Shown here: positions 42,277-57,319 of the stretch, piece by piece
Position numbering within the stretch: position 1 is the stretch's first letter
How the letters are laid out: the number at the start of each line of letters is the position of its first letter
Made by a program: the position numbers and the translations under genes
From: Anaeromyces robustus
Lineage: Eukaryota > Neocallimastigomycota > Neocallimastigomycetes > Neocallimastigales > Neocallimastigaceae
Direction: 5' to 3'
Assembly: GCA_002104895.1 (NCBI GenBank)
Contig: MCFG01000224.1
Coordinates: 1 to 64,000, forward strand
DNA: 64,000 bases
The notes under the pieces: model-generated
Seen by the model: only the letters and a program-made list of their open reading frames with translations
Database searches by the model: none
Told to the model about the DNA's origin: nothing

Positions 42277-43134
42277 ATGGCTACAACAGCTACAGATTTT
42301 CCAACAACTAATAATGAATCATCTCATAAACCATGTGATTTAAAAGTAATATTATTAGGAGATTCAGCAGTTGGAAAGTCAAAATTAATTGAAAGATATC
42401 TTTTAAATGATTACATACCATACCAATTATCTACCTACGCGTTAACACTTTATCGTCATACCTGTCCACATCCACTAAATCCTAAAGCTCCTCCTATTTC
42501 GGTTGAATTTTGGGACACAGCAGGACAAGAAAGATTCCAATCTATGCATCCTTCTTATTATCATATGGCACATGTTTGTATATTATGTTTTGATTTAACT
42601 AGAAAAATTACATATAAAAATCTTCAACATTGGTATGATGAATTAATGAAATATAGAAATAATATTCCTGTAGTCGTTATAGCTAATAAAGTTGATGCTG
42701 AACCAGAGAGAGCAAGAAAAAAATATGGATTTGTAGAAAGAAAAAAAAAAGGAGAAGCTGAAGATTTACCTCTATACTTTGGTAAATATATTAAAGATCT
42801 AAAAATATATTTCGAACAATTTTTATATAAAATAATATTAAAAAAAATAGAACAAATAAAAATTTCTAATATAAACTTATTATATATTATATTAATTATT
42901 ATGTTATTTATAGTTTCAGCGAGTGACGGAACTAATGTTGTATCAGCATTTAATGAAGCTATTAAAAGAGGTATTAAATATAAAGAATCAGGAAAAAATA
43001 AAGATTTCGTAGAAGAAGTATTAAACTTTATTGCAGAAGAAGAAAAAAGACCAGATGGAATATATAGTAAAAAAAATGAAAATGAAAATGAATTTTACAT
43101 GAATAATCAAACTACATCATTAACTAATGCATGA
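42277..43134 (+). CDS. RABL2: RABL2 small GTPase (ciliary/flagellar)
   Basis: Exons 42277..42781 and 42914..43134; 241 residues ending at TGA. Motifs: G1 GDSAVGKS (28-35), the RABL2 signature QLSTYALTLYRH (50-61), G3 WDTAGQE (79-85) followed by RFQSMHPSYYHMAH, G4 NKVD (137-140) and the post-G4 string PLYFVSASDGTNVV, nearly identical to vertebrate RABL2. The C-terminus lacks prenylatable cysteines, as in RABL2. RABL2 activates intraflagellar transport by binding the IFT-B complex at the ciliary base and is lost in lineages without cilia, so its presence implies a flagellated zoospore stage. The segment between G4 and PLYF is longer and more Lys-rich than usual. The 132-nt intron is in frame and free of stops; homology across the junction (PLYF-VSASDG) shows that it is an intron. 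Confidence 0.93.
   Translation: MATTATDFPTTNNESSHKPCDLKVILLGDSAVGKSKLIERYLLNDYIPYQLSTYALTLYRHTCPHPLNPKAPPISVEFWDTAGQERFQSMHPSYYHMAHVCILCFDLTRKITYKNLQHWYDELMKYRNNIPVVVIANKVDAEPERARKKYGFVERKKKGEAEDLPLYFGKYIKDLKIYFEQFLYKIILKKIEQIKISNINLLYIILIIMLFIVSASDGTNVVSAFNEAIKRGIKYKESGKNKDFVEEVLNFIAEEEKRPDGIYSKKNENENEFYMNNQTTSLTNA
42782..42913 (+). other. Stop-free 3n intron in RABL2
   Basis: 132 nt (44 codons) from GTAAAT to TATAG without an in-frame stop, so naive ORF prediction reads through it. Retention would insert an Ile/Lys/Leu-rich hydrophobic segment between PLYF and VSASDG, next to the guanine-binding SAS motif. Confidence 0.85.
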
Positions 43135-43455
43135 TTTTATTTTTCTTTTTTATTTTTAATATTATTTTTGCTATAATATAAATAATAGAATTGAAATATA
43201 TATTATTAAAATTTTTTATTAAATTATAAAATACTTTTTTTCTATTACATAAATGAGTTTCCTTATAAACATATAAGTTAAATGATCCACACAAAGCTTA
43301 AATCTTTATATATATATAATGTAATATTTTATTTCTTTTTGAAAATAAAATAAAATTTTAAAATATATATATAATAAACTAGTACTATTTATTAAATTTT
43401 ATTATTATTAATAATTATATTAATAATTATTGTGAAATATTCATAATAAAATTTT

Positions 43456-43489
<34 letters not shown>

Positions 43490-44050
43490 ATATATATGTA
43501 AAAATTCATATATTTATTGCTAAGTAATATTATTAATAATGATAAAAGAATTTTTATTGTTATTTAATAATAATAAAAAAAAAAAAAAAAAAAGTTTGTT
43601 AATCACATTATTAGTCTTTCAATAATAAACTTTTTTTTTTGTTTTTCTTTTATATAGACTTATCATGTGATATTACACATGGATGTATCGGAATTAAATT
43701 CCAGGCTTACCATTTTGGTGTCAACTCCCTTAATATTCACATATTTTTCATTTGTACATAAATATTAACTTTAAACTTTTTTAAATTAAAAAAAAATGAG
43801 CTAAATATATAAAATTAATAATCCAGAAATATAAAAATTTTAATTTTTTTTATTTTTTTTTTATTATTTATTTATATAATTTAAACAATACTTTTTTTTT
43901 TTTTACTTTCATTTTTTTAAAATATTAATCTTTCATTTCGTTATAATACTTTACTACTTTACTCCTCTTTTTAAAAAATTATTCTAATTTTTCATTCCTT
44001 TATAAATAAATTTTACAACTATATATTATTAAAATACCAAAGAAAAAAAA
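43135..44050. other. Intergenic spacer, RABL2 to coiled-coil gene
   Basis: 916 bp with a T tract (43459..43485), an A tract (43576..43593) and one compact higher-GC segment (43657..43738, listed separately). Otherwise AT-rich without gene signals. Confidence 0.55.
43657..43738. other. Higher-GC segment with three adjacent inverted repeats
   Basis: Three small palindromes follow one another: 43664..43681 (six-pair stem, six-base loop), 43690..43702 (palindrome of two 6-bp arms around one base) and 43709..43719 (four-pair stem). The composition is clearly less AT-rich than all surrounding spacer. It matches no tRNA cloverleaf or snoRNA boxes that I can recognise on either strand. It could be a small structured RNA or a protein-binding site; unclassified. 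Confidence 0.35.
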
Positions 44051-44853
44051 ATGGAATACGATAATGTATGAATTAAAAATTAATATACATTTAATATAAA
44101 TTCTTTATTATCAATATATTAATATAAATTAATATGATTATTTTAATTAATAGGAAAACATTGATATGGAACAAGAAAACTTAAAAACTCTTGTTCAAGA
44201 AAAGCTTGTTAGAGAAAAAAATATTAAAGATGCAATTGATGTAAGTTAATAATAAATGCAAATTAATACTATAGTATTTATTTTATATGACATTAAATTT
44301 TTTCACTTTGTTTTTTAAAAAAAAAAATAAAGGCTTCAGAGGAAGAAAGGTAAATATTATTAATTATAATTATAAAAATGAATGATATTTTTAATTAATA
44401 TTATGATTATTTTACTGAATTTTTTCTTATAGAAATCGTAGAATTGTTCTTGAAAAGAAAGCTAATCAAGAATCAACTATGTTAAGAATTATTAATTCTA
44501 ATATTGCAAATAAAGAAGAAGATAATGAACAGTAAATTATTAAATAGTTTTATTTTGTATTCGTTTTTGTTATTTTCTATTTATTATTAATAATTTTATT
44601 ATATGAATTTAGAAAAAGAAGAGAACTTGCTCATTCTGTTGATAACTTAACGGAAATGGATAAAACAGTATATATAAATTTATAATTATAATAGTTTTTT
44701 TTTTATTTTTAAACAATAAAAAAGACAAGTTACTAATACTATAATATTATTTAATAAATATAGAAAAAGAAGTCTATTGAAAAAGATTTAATTCATGAAG
44801 TTCATAAGAGAGAACTTAAAAGAAATTCTATTGATAAAGGAACTGCCGCTTAA
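44051..44853 (+). CDS. Small charged coiled-coil protein, unknown
   Basis: Six exons: 44051..44065, 44154..44240, 44333..44349, 44433..44531, 44613..44667, 44764..44853; 120 residues ending KGTAA at TAA. The product is almost wholly helical and very rich in Lys, Glu and Arg (LKTLVQEKLVREKNIKDAI, RRIVLEKKANQESTM, KKKSIEKDLIHEVHKREL), with no membrane span or cysteines. All introns are GT-AG and phases close, and exon 3 is only 17 nt. That five introns remove all stops and leave one continuous charged helix makes it a real gene. I do not recognise the family; a stathmin-like or basal-body-associated protein cannot be argued from sequence. Confidence 0.75.
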
Positions 44854-45242
44854 ACTTTTATGTATTTTAATTTAAGAAAAAAAGAATTATAAAAAAACCT
44901 AATTCATAACAAATTAATATAATTATTTAGTATTTAAAATGGAAATTATTAATAATGAATATTAAATTTTTTCTCAAATTAACTATTTAAAAATAAATAG
45001 CTTTATTAAAAAAGAATTAATACAAAATAATAAAATAAATAAAAAAAGTATAATAAAATGAAAAAAAAATAATAAAAATAAAAATAAAATAAAATAAAAT
45101 AAAATAAAATAAACCAAAAATTTTGTGTATAAAGTAGTGAAATAATTGTTATTTTATTCAATAACGAAAAAATCTATTTTAATTACAATTTTTCATATAA
45201 AATATAAAATATAAAATATAAAATATTGTTTATGAAAACTTA

Positions 45243-45286
<44 letters not shown>

Positions 45287-45586
45287 AAAAAAGTAAATGG
45301 TGGATTATAAATAAAACTTAAAATAAATAAATAGATAAATAAATAAATAGATAAATAAATAAATAAATAAATAAATAGATAAATAAATAAATAAATAGAT
45401 AGATAAATAAATAAATAAATAAATTAAAAATAAATTAAAAAAATTTTAACATATGTTTTATAAAATGAATAGAAAAAAATAGTTTACTGCTTATCTTTTT
45501 TTTTTTTTTAAGTCATATAATTTAAAATTTTAAAATTTTAAATTTAAATTTTAAAAAAAAAATAAAAAAAATAAAAAATAATAATA

Positions 45587-45635
<49 letters not shown>

Positions 45636-46035
45636 AAAAAAAAATAAATGTAAACAAATTAAGAAAAAATAAATAAATAAATAAATAAAAAACGAAAAAA
45701 ATTGAAAAAAATAATATTTATCATTTTAATATAATAATTTATATTGAAAGTATTATTTTTACTATTTATAATATATATAATAATATTGTATAAATGATAA
45801 CATTAAAAAAATACAAATAAGAATAATAATATAAAATTAATTTATTCATTTAAAACTATTAATTTATATTATATAGAATAAATATTACTAAAAAATATAT
45901 ATATAAAATAATATAAGGAATAATAAAAAGTAATTAAAAAAAAATAAATGAAATAAGATAAATCTTGAAGAAAATATTAAGTAAATAATTAATCAAAAAA
46001 AAGAATAATAAAAAAAAAAATTGTATATAAAAAAA
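44854..46035. other. Intergenic spacer, coiled-coil gene to SppA-like gene
   Basis: 1.2 kb of low-complexity DNA: AAAAT repeats (45074..45112), T32 (45248..45279), AAAT/AGAT tetranucleotides (45320..45424), an A tract of about 40 nt (45593..45632) and A-rich sequence up to the next start codon. No gene signals. Confidence 0.6.
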
Positions 46036-49361
<3,326 letters not shown>

Positions 49362-49902
49362 TAATAATATAAAAAAAAAAAAAAAAAAATTCAATATAAA
49401 TGAAGAAAAATAGAATTAAAATAAAAATATAAAATTTAAAATGTAAATATAAAATATATAAAAATAAAAAAAAATAAAAATAAAAAAAAAAAATAAAAAA
49501 TTAAAAGTAGTGAAAGTAAAAAGTAATAAAATTAAATAAAATAAAATAAAATAAAATAAAATAAAATAATATTAAAATAAAAAATAGATAAATAAAAAAT
49601 AATATATTTTTAAATAATTTATAATTTTGTTTTTATATATATATATATTTATATATATATTATTATATTATATAGTTATATGATGATAACAATAATAACA
49701 AAAAAAAATTTTTTTTTTTTTATAAAGGTATATGTAGATTTAAATAAGTATATAATAGGATATTTAACAAAAAAATTTAATCATACTTTAACATCTATTA
49801 TTTATTATTTTTTTATTATTTCATAAACACCTTGTTTTTCTATATGTATATACTCTCTTTATAAGTAAAATATAATTAATTATTATTATATTAGAATTTA
49901 CA

Positions 49903-49941
<39 letters not shown>

Positions 49942-50014
49942 ATCATAATAACAATATATATTATTATTATTACTATTATTATTTTATCATTTTTATTTAA
50001 TTATGTGTTTACTT

Positions 50015-50054
<40 letters not shown>

Positions 50055-50188
50055 TTAATATTTATTTTATTTATTTATTATTTTTTTTTTTTATGTTTGT
50101 TTTTATATATATTAATATTTTTTTATTTATTTTTTTTTATTATTTTTTGTTTATTATTTTTATTTTTTTTTTTTTTATTATTTCATTT

Positions 50189-50221
<33 letters not shown>

Positions 50222-50327
50222 CTTTTTTTTTTTTGAAATAATTCTAATATTATATATTATAAATATTTAATAATTTGATTAATTGATATTGTTTTTTTAC
50301 TTTAATATCTTATTTTAACATTATCAT

Positions 50328-50386
<59 letters not shown>

Positions 50387-50560
50387 TTTATTTTATTTTA
50401 TTTTAATTGTATCATAAGAAAAAATAATTATAAAAAAAAAAAGAAAAAAAAAAAAAAAAAAAAACTGAATTATGAATTTAATAATTATATTATTATGATA
50501 AAATTATTTTTTTAAAAAAAAAAAAAAATAGGTGAATGATAGATTTATATACATATATAT
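49362..50560. other. Convergent spacer, SppA-like gene to CUL1
   Basis: 1.2 kb between converging 3' ends. Composition switches from A-rich on the left (AAAAT repeats 49530..49568, AAAT 49904..49943) to T-rich on the right, with T tracts at 50018..50049, 50190..50220 and T55 at 50330..50384, then an A-rich block 50432..50464. No gene signals. Confidence 0.6.
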
Positions 50561-50777
50561 CTATGCTAGATAGTTGTAGGTATCTTTTTCACCTTCTTTT
50601 CTTTCAATATATTCTTTATCTAATAAATAATCAATATTCTTTTTAATATCAGAAACACGAGGCTTGAATCTATTTTTTAATTGTGAAATAACCTCATCCA
50701 TTAAAGCCACATGCTTCAATGTTTTACGAGTCTTCATAATTCGAACAATTGCAGCCTATAATTAATGATACATTATA

Positions 50778-50808
<31 letters not shown>

Positions 50809-52967
50809 TAATAAATAATAAATTATGTTTAATTTTTTAATATTATTATATTATTTTATTTTTTAAATTACCTGAATTAAGAAACTACGATCATTTTCAA
50901 TTGCCTTTCTGGTTTCTTCATTTTCTGCCTGTTGTTCACTTCTAACTGTAGCATTTAATGGAACTCTTATTTTCTTAAACTTAAAGTTTGGATTATATAC
51001 ATATGTTTTTTCACCAGATGAACTAAATAAATAAATAAATAATTAAATATAATTATTATTTAATATATATTATAATAAAATAAGAATAAAAATATAAACT
51101 AACTATATATATAAACAATTATATAATAATAATACTTACGATGATTTAAGTAAAAATACTTTAGCTTTACATAAAATATTTAATTGACCTAAAATGACTT
51201 CTTTATTTAAACCAGTTTGATCTTCTAATTCACTTAATGTATAAGAATCAGCTTTATTATAAGATAAGAGAATAGCCATTTGATAAATAGTTACCTATTG
51301 TTATTGTAATAAATAAATATTTGAAATTAATATTTGAAATAAATATAGCATAAATAATAAATAAATATTTGAAATAAATATAGCATAAATAATAAATAAA
51401 TAAATAAATAAATGTTAAATAAATAAATATTTGAATATAATTTTTACATACTTGGAAAATATAGCTTTTATCATAGAAACGTGTCTTTAATTCGCCTTTA
51501 CATAAATGGAATAACCAAGTTAATTTACGACCATTATGATTCTTTTGATAAAAGACTTGGAAACTATTAATTTGTTTTTCCAACTATAATAATTAATTTA
51601 TTACATTCAATAAATAAAAAATATATTAAATTATTATTAAGATAAACAATAACATTATAATAATAATTAATATCTTACTTCTGGTGGAACTGTAAATGGT
51701 GATGTTGGTGGATGTAATGGCCAACAATTAGTACTCAAAACCATAATATAGAAATCTTGAGCGCTACTAATATCATTTTCTCTCTTGAAATTACTAAATT
51801 AAATTTTATTTATGTAAATTAATTTTAGTTATAATTATTTTCTTTTTTGAATAATTAATATATTCATTATTTCTCCATCATAAATACTTACTTATAATCA
51901 TCATTCAATGTTTTACTAACATTTATATCTTGGAACATTTTTTGTAATTTTAAAGTATATTCGCTACCACAAATTTCCTTTAATTTAGAAATCATACTTT
52001 CTTCTAAATCTTCACTAGCACTAGTACCAACAACAAGACGTTTAGCTAACATCTTAGTGTAGAACTTTTGGAATACATCTTTATCTTCAATATATTGGAA
52101 AATGGTGATCTTTAAATAATATATATAAATATTAATATAAATATAAAAAATATAAATATAAATATTAATAAAATTATTAAATAAATATATATATGTATTA
52201 AAAAAAAAAAAAAAAAGAAAATAAAGTTGAACATACAATATCTTTTAATCTTTCTTCAATTTCACTACTTTCAGCAATCTTGTTAGATTTCTTTAATAAT
52301 GCATCACAATATCTAGCTAATAATTCAGGACTTTTAACTTTTTGATTACAAATTTTATTTTTGTTAATAAATTCTGTACAAGCCTTATCCATACTAGCTA
52401 CAAATTTTGAATCATTGCTAAATGAATTTTGGATTAACTTTATATACTTCTTTCTAACTGCTAAAATAGCTTCAGCATAAGCTTGTGGGTTGACACTTTC
52501 CTTCTCACGAGCTTCTTTTCTTGATGATACAGGTGTACTTGAACCACTCTTTGATACTGGATTTTGTGCTACTTTTTCAATAGAAGCTAAACCTTGTTGT
52601 TTAACATATTCTTCAAATTTAGTACATAAAGGATCAAAGCTATTTGGAATATACTTCAATAAATAATATAATAATTCTAAATCTTCTACTCTGTCTTGTT
52701 GTAATAATTCAGTGAATTCATCTTGTATTGGTTCTAAATGATTTTTAATTAAAACATCTTTACATGCCTTTAATAATGGTATACGAGAACTTTCATTTAA
52801 ATATTTATCAACTCTTTGATTTTCTTCTTCTAATCTTGCTTTTGCCTATTTTATTATAAATATTAAATTTTAATATATTAATTGATTAAAATAATTACAT
52901 AAAGAGTAATAGTATTTTATTACTCAAAATTTTACTATATATACACATATTGAATTTATTTACTTAG

Positions 52968-53006
<39 letters not shown>

Positions 53007-53220
53007 TTAATACTAAAAAAAAAAATTACTTTTTTCATGTAATCAACAATACTATTTTCATTTATAAACTTTTGGCTTTCATATAAATAGAATTCTTCAG
53101 TAGCTTTAATAAATAATTTTTCGAAATAAACTTCATATATTTTGAAAGATGAAACACCTTTTGGGATATCTACATTTCTACTATTATTATCATCAAGCTT
53201 TTCTTCACCAAGTAGCGCTA

Positions 53221-53260
<40 letters not shown>

Positions 53261-53264
53261 GTTA

Positions 53265-53314
<50 letters not shown>

Positions 53315-53345
53315 GTTGTTATTATTATTGTTATTATTATTATTA

Positions 53346-53380
<35 letters not shown>

Positions 53381-53389
53381 TAATTAATT

Positions 53390-53426
<37 letters not shown>

Positions 53427-53451
53427 TTTGTTTGTTTGTTTGTTTGTTTGT

Positions 53452-53506
<55 letters not shown>

Positions 53507-53527
53507 TTTGTTTGTTTGTTTGTTTGT

Positions 53528-53582
<55 letters not shown>

Positions 53583-53603
53583 TTTGTTTGTTTGTTTGTT
53601 TGT

Positions 53604-53654
<51 letters not shown>

Positions 53655-54883
53655 TGTATTTATTTATTTATGTATTATAACCTTTGATAACTTACTATAA
53701 CTATCAATAACATTTTTAACTAAATCTTCTGGAATTTGTTCACCATGACGTTGTTTCTCAATAAGACGGAGAAGACATTTTATCAAAAGATCTTTCATGT
53801 TAAAGAAAACCTTTTCTTTCCATATTATTAAAGAAAGCTTACAAAGATTTTAATGTATATATAAATTAATAAATATTTATTGTAAATATAAAAAATTATT
53901 AAAAATTTTTAATTTTAAATGTTTTATTACTTACATTATAAACATCGTAAATATAAGTTCTTCCTTCGCTAACTTCTCTCTTAATCCAATTTCTATTTAA
54001 ATATTCGAATATATGATTAATAGTTCTCATTGCTACCGTATAATCTTTCCACTGGTCTGAATAATATTTTAATAAATTCTCATCACTGTGTTGTTTAGAA
54101 TTATCGTATACGCCTTCCAATCTTCTTTCTAAAAAACTTTTTAATTCATTGTACATTTTTCCTCCAATTAATTGAGTTGTATCTTTTTTATAAAAAAAAA
54201 AAAAAGTTATTAAAATAAAAAATTAAAATGAATTTCATAAATTCACAATAAATTTCATTTTGTATATTTAAACATATATATTTATTTATATATTATTTAT
54301 AAACAATAAAAAAATTTCAATAAATATATTAATAAATAAATAATAAACAAAAATATATTCTTATTTAATTTTTTTGTTATTGTTAATTTTTGAAGAAAAA
54401 AATTACCTCTTTTTGAATCAAAAAAGCTTTGTGTAGCACCAGTACAATAATTATATACATCACTATTTATATATATATATATATAAACAATTATATTCAA
54501 TTTTTTATTTTAAAAAATCATTAATATTATTTTTAAATTGAAATAAAGAATTATATTTATAACTTTATTTTGTTTTTTTTAATTTATATAATAATATAAA
54601 TAATCTTAATTGTTTAATAATAATTAATATTTTTTTTTAATTTATATAATAATATAAATAATCTTAATTATTTAATAATAATTAATAATTATTACTTCAC
54701 AATTAAAATTATTAAAGAAAAAAAATTTAACAAAAATAAAATATTTTCAATTTCATTAGAAAAATATACTTACGTATATAATTTCATATATTTCTGGTAA
54801 TTAATACCTTGGTCTACATGATCCATAAAATGTTCAATGTTTTCTCTTAATCCATTCCATAAAGAATAAAAAGGATCGTCCAT
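50561..54883 (-). CDS. CUL1: Cullin-1, SCF ubiquitin ligase scaffold, 12 exons
   Basis: Exons on the minus strand: 54883..54774, 54462..54407, 54182..53935, 53837..53696, 53217..53030, 52845..52237, 52109..51892, 51793..51679, 51583..51452, 51294..51140, 51022..50872, 50755..50561; 772 residues (human CUL1 776). CUL1 binds SKP1-F-box adaptors through its N-terminal cullin repeats and RBX1 through its C-terminal domain. Diagnostic strings in human order: [87 protein letters not shown] and [17 protein letters not shown]. The C-terminal winged helix holds the neddylation site IVRIMKTRK (K716, human K720) and ends YNYLA. Compared with human there is a Ser/Pro-rich insert after GLASIEKV. Similarity to CUL1 rather than CUL3 or CUL4 is clear from the C-terminus. 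Confidence 0.97.
53222..53379. repeat. (ATT)n microsatellite in CUL1 intron 4
   Basis: About 50 TTA units with scattered TTG variants, four bases upstream of the exon 5 acceptor on the minus strand. In the CUL1 sense direction it reads AAT/AAC. Confidence 0.95.
53392..53671. repeat. TTTA array with three phased TTTG blocks, CUL1 intron 4
   Basis: A 280-bp tetranucleotide array in which TTTG blocks of 6, 5 and 5 units start at 53427, 53507 and 53583, separated by 12-15 TTTA units. The offsets of 80 and 76 bp make a higher-order repeat of about 78 bp. Confidence 0.93.
54573..54686. repeat. 58-bp tandem duplication in CUL1 intron 1
   Basis: Two copies of a segment starting T8-AATTTATATAATAATA and ending TTTAATAATAATTAAT, at about 54573 and 54631, with one clear difference (TTAATTGTTT against TTAATTATTT). 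Confidence 0.85.
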
Positions 54884-55390
54884 CTTGAGTGAATTTTTTT
54901 TTTTTTTTACTTTTATATAAAATTGATATTGATTATTATTACTATTATAAAATTAAATGATTTTTTTACTTATTTGTTTGTTTGTTTGTTTGTTTGTCTG
55001 TGTATTTGTTTATTTATTTTTTGATTTTTGAATTTTGATTTTTGATTAATAACAATTTAATAAAAATAAAAATTTGTAAACTTTAATGTTTATTTATTTT
55101 TAATATATATTATTATTTTTATAATTAACTCTAATTATTTTTTGGAAGTAAATGTTGAAAAAAAAAAAAAAAAAAAGTATTTCTTTTTCCTTCTAAAATA
55201 ATTATTATTAATTATATATAAAAAAAATTTTTTTTTTCTTTTGCAATTATTCAAATGTTTTATTTGTACTTTATATATATTGTTCTTTAATTTATTCTTT
55301 ATCTTTCCTTTAATAGAAACAATTTTCTATCTTTTAATAAATTTTATTTCTTTAATTTTATTTTTAATTATTTATAAATTAATAATTAAC

Positions 55391-55443
<53 letters not shown>

Positions 55444-56223
55444 AGTAATAATAATTAAAGAAATTAATTAAATATATTTAAAAAGCAGAACCACTTTTTT
55501 TCTCAAAAAAATATTTTTAAGAAAAAGAATATTTACAATAAAAAGAAACACAATATAATTTGGACTATAAACATTTTTTATAATACAAATTAAATAAATA
55601 TATATATAATAAAAATGTTAGAATAATAATAAAAAAGAAAATAAATAAAAAAATTATATTTATTATATAATTTCAAATACGATATTCTCAATATATTAAA
55701 TACAAGCCACAATAAAGATATATAAATAATAATTTTATAAACATAACCCTCATAATAAGTTAAATAGTTTATGAGAGATATGTTTATATATATTTTTTAT
55801 TTATTAATAAAATATTTAGGTACTATGTTACAAATAAAGAGAAAGTAAAGAATATATAAATAAAAAAATAAAATACAGGAAAAGAAAAAAAAATAACTTT
55901 TGTTATAGATACAAATATTAAATTTTTTTAACATATTTGTATAAGAATATAATATATTCACTATTTTAGTACATTTATATATATATATATTTTTTAAAAA
56001 TGTAAGTAAATAGTAAAAATGTTTAAAAACGAAATGTTATGTCCATTTATTAATAATTTAAAATTATATTTATTTATTACTCATAACAAACTTAACCATA
56101 ATTTATATAAAATAAAAATACCCAACCACACATTTTTTTTTATTCTACCAAATGTTTATTCTACCAAATTATTATAATTAATAATTAATATTTATTTATG
56201 TTTAATATTTTATTATTATCACA

Positions 56224-56256
<33 letters not shown>

Positions 56257-56889
56257 TACTAATTATTCTTAAATACATAGTTTCATTTATATATATATAT
56301 AATATATATATAATAAATATATATAATAAATAATATATAGCTATTTTATCTTTTATATATATATATTATATTATATTACATTATATTTTATTATATTTTA
56401 TTATATTATATTTTATTTTTTTATGTTATTTAATTTTATGTTATTTAATGTTATTTTATTTTACTTTATTTTATTTTTACTTTTATTTTTATTTTATTTT
56501 TATTTTATTTTTATTTTATTTTTGTTTTTATTTTTATTTTATTTTATTTTATTTTATTTTATTTTATCTTTACTTTTATTTTATTTTTTTATTTTATTTT
56601 ATTTTATTTATTTATTTTATTTTATTTATATGAATTTCCATAATTAATTATTTATAATATATATAATTAATTATTTTTATTATAATATTTATTTATATAA
56701 ATTAATTAATTATTTATTTATTGTATTTGATATATAATTAATTACTTTATATGAAATTATTAAACAATAAATATTTTATATATATATGCATTTATTTATT
56801 ATCAATTATTATTAATTATTATTATTATTATTAGTATTAGTATTAGTATTAGTATTAGTATTATTAGTATTATTATTAGTATTATTAGT

Positions 56890-56930
<41 letters not shown>

Positions 56931-57319
56931 ATTGTTTATAAGTGTTTCTTAAATAATTAAATAATTGTATATATATATAATATATATGTTGTTATATGTT
57001 ATTTATATAAATAGTATTATTATTTTATTATTATTATTATAAGTCTTTGAATTTTAAACAAAAAAGAATATTTTTTTATTTTTTTTTTTTTTTTTTTTAT
57101 TATATTTATTTTTTTTTTATTTATGATTATTATTAAATATTTAATTATATATTATTAAATTGACAATAATATTATTTATTTAAAATTACTTAATGTATAA
57201 ATTATTATTTGAAAATTATTTTTACTATAAAATCATATTATAAAGTTTTTTTCTTGTAAACCTCCTTAATTTAACTAATAAAATAATTTTATAGCAAAAT
57301 AATATTAATATTAAATAAC
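54884..57319. other. 2.4 kb spacer, CUL1 to the giant repeat gene
   Basis: It lies upstream of CUL1 (5' leader and promoter, roughly 54884..55250) and downstream of the repeat gene. It holds TTTG repeats (54969..54998), A46 (55397..55442), TA runs (56290..56340), TTTTA pentamers (56440..56635), an ATT/AGTATT repeat (56813..56930) and a T tract near 57080..57097. Small ORFs here are homopolymer translations. No gene or RNA supported. Confidence 0.6.

Noticed and set aside
43657-43738. tRNA or snoRNA gene
   Set aside because: No T-loop consensus or cloverleaf with a 7-bp acceptor stem, and no convincing C/D or H/ACA boxes on either strand. Kept only as an unclassified structured segment.
53392-53671. 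CRISPR-like regular spacing of TTTG blocks
   Set aside because: The intervening sequence is itself a TTTA repeat, not unique spacers, and the array lies in an intron of a eukaryotic gene.
53142-53700. Leu-, Tyr- and (LFIY)n-rich ORFs in three frames
   Set aside because: They are translations of ATT and TTTA/TTTG arrays in CUL1 intron 4; a tetranucleotide repeat reads open in all frames, which explains the overlapping ORFs.
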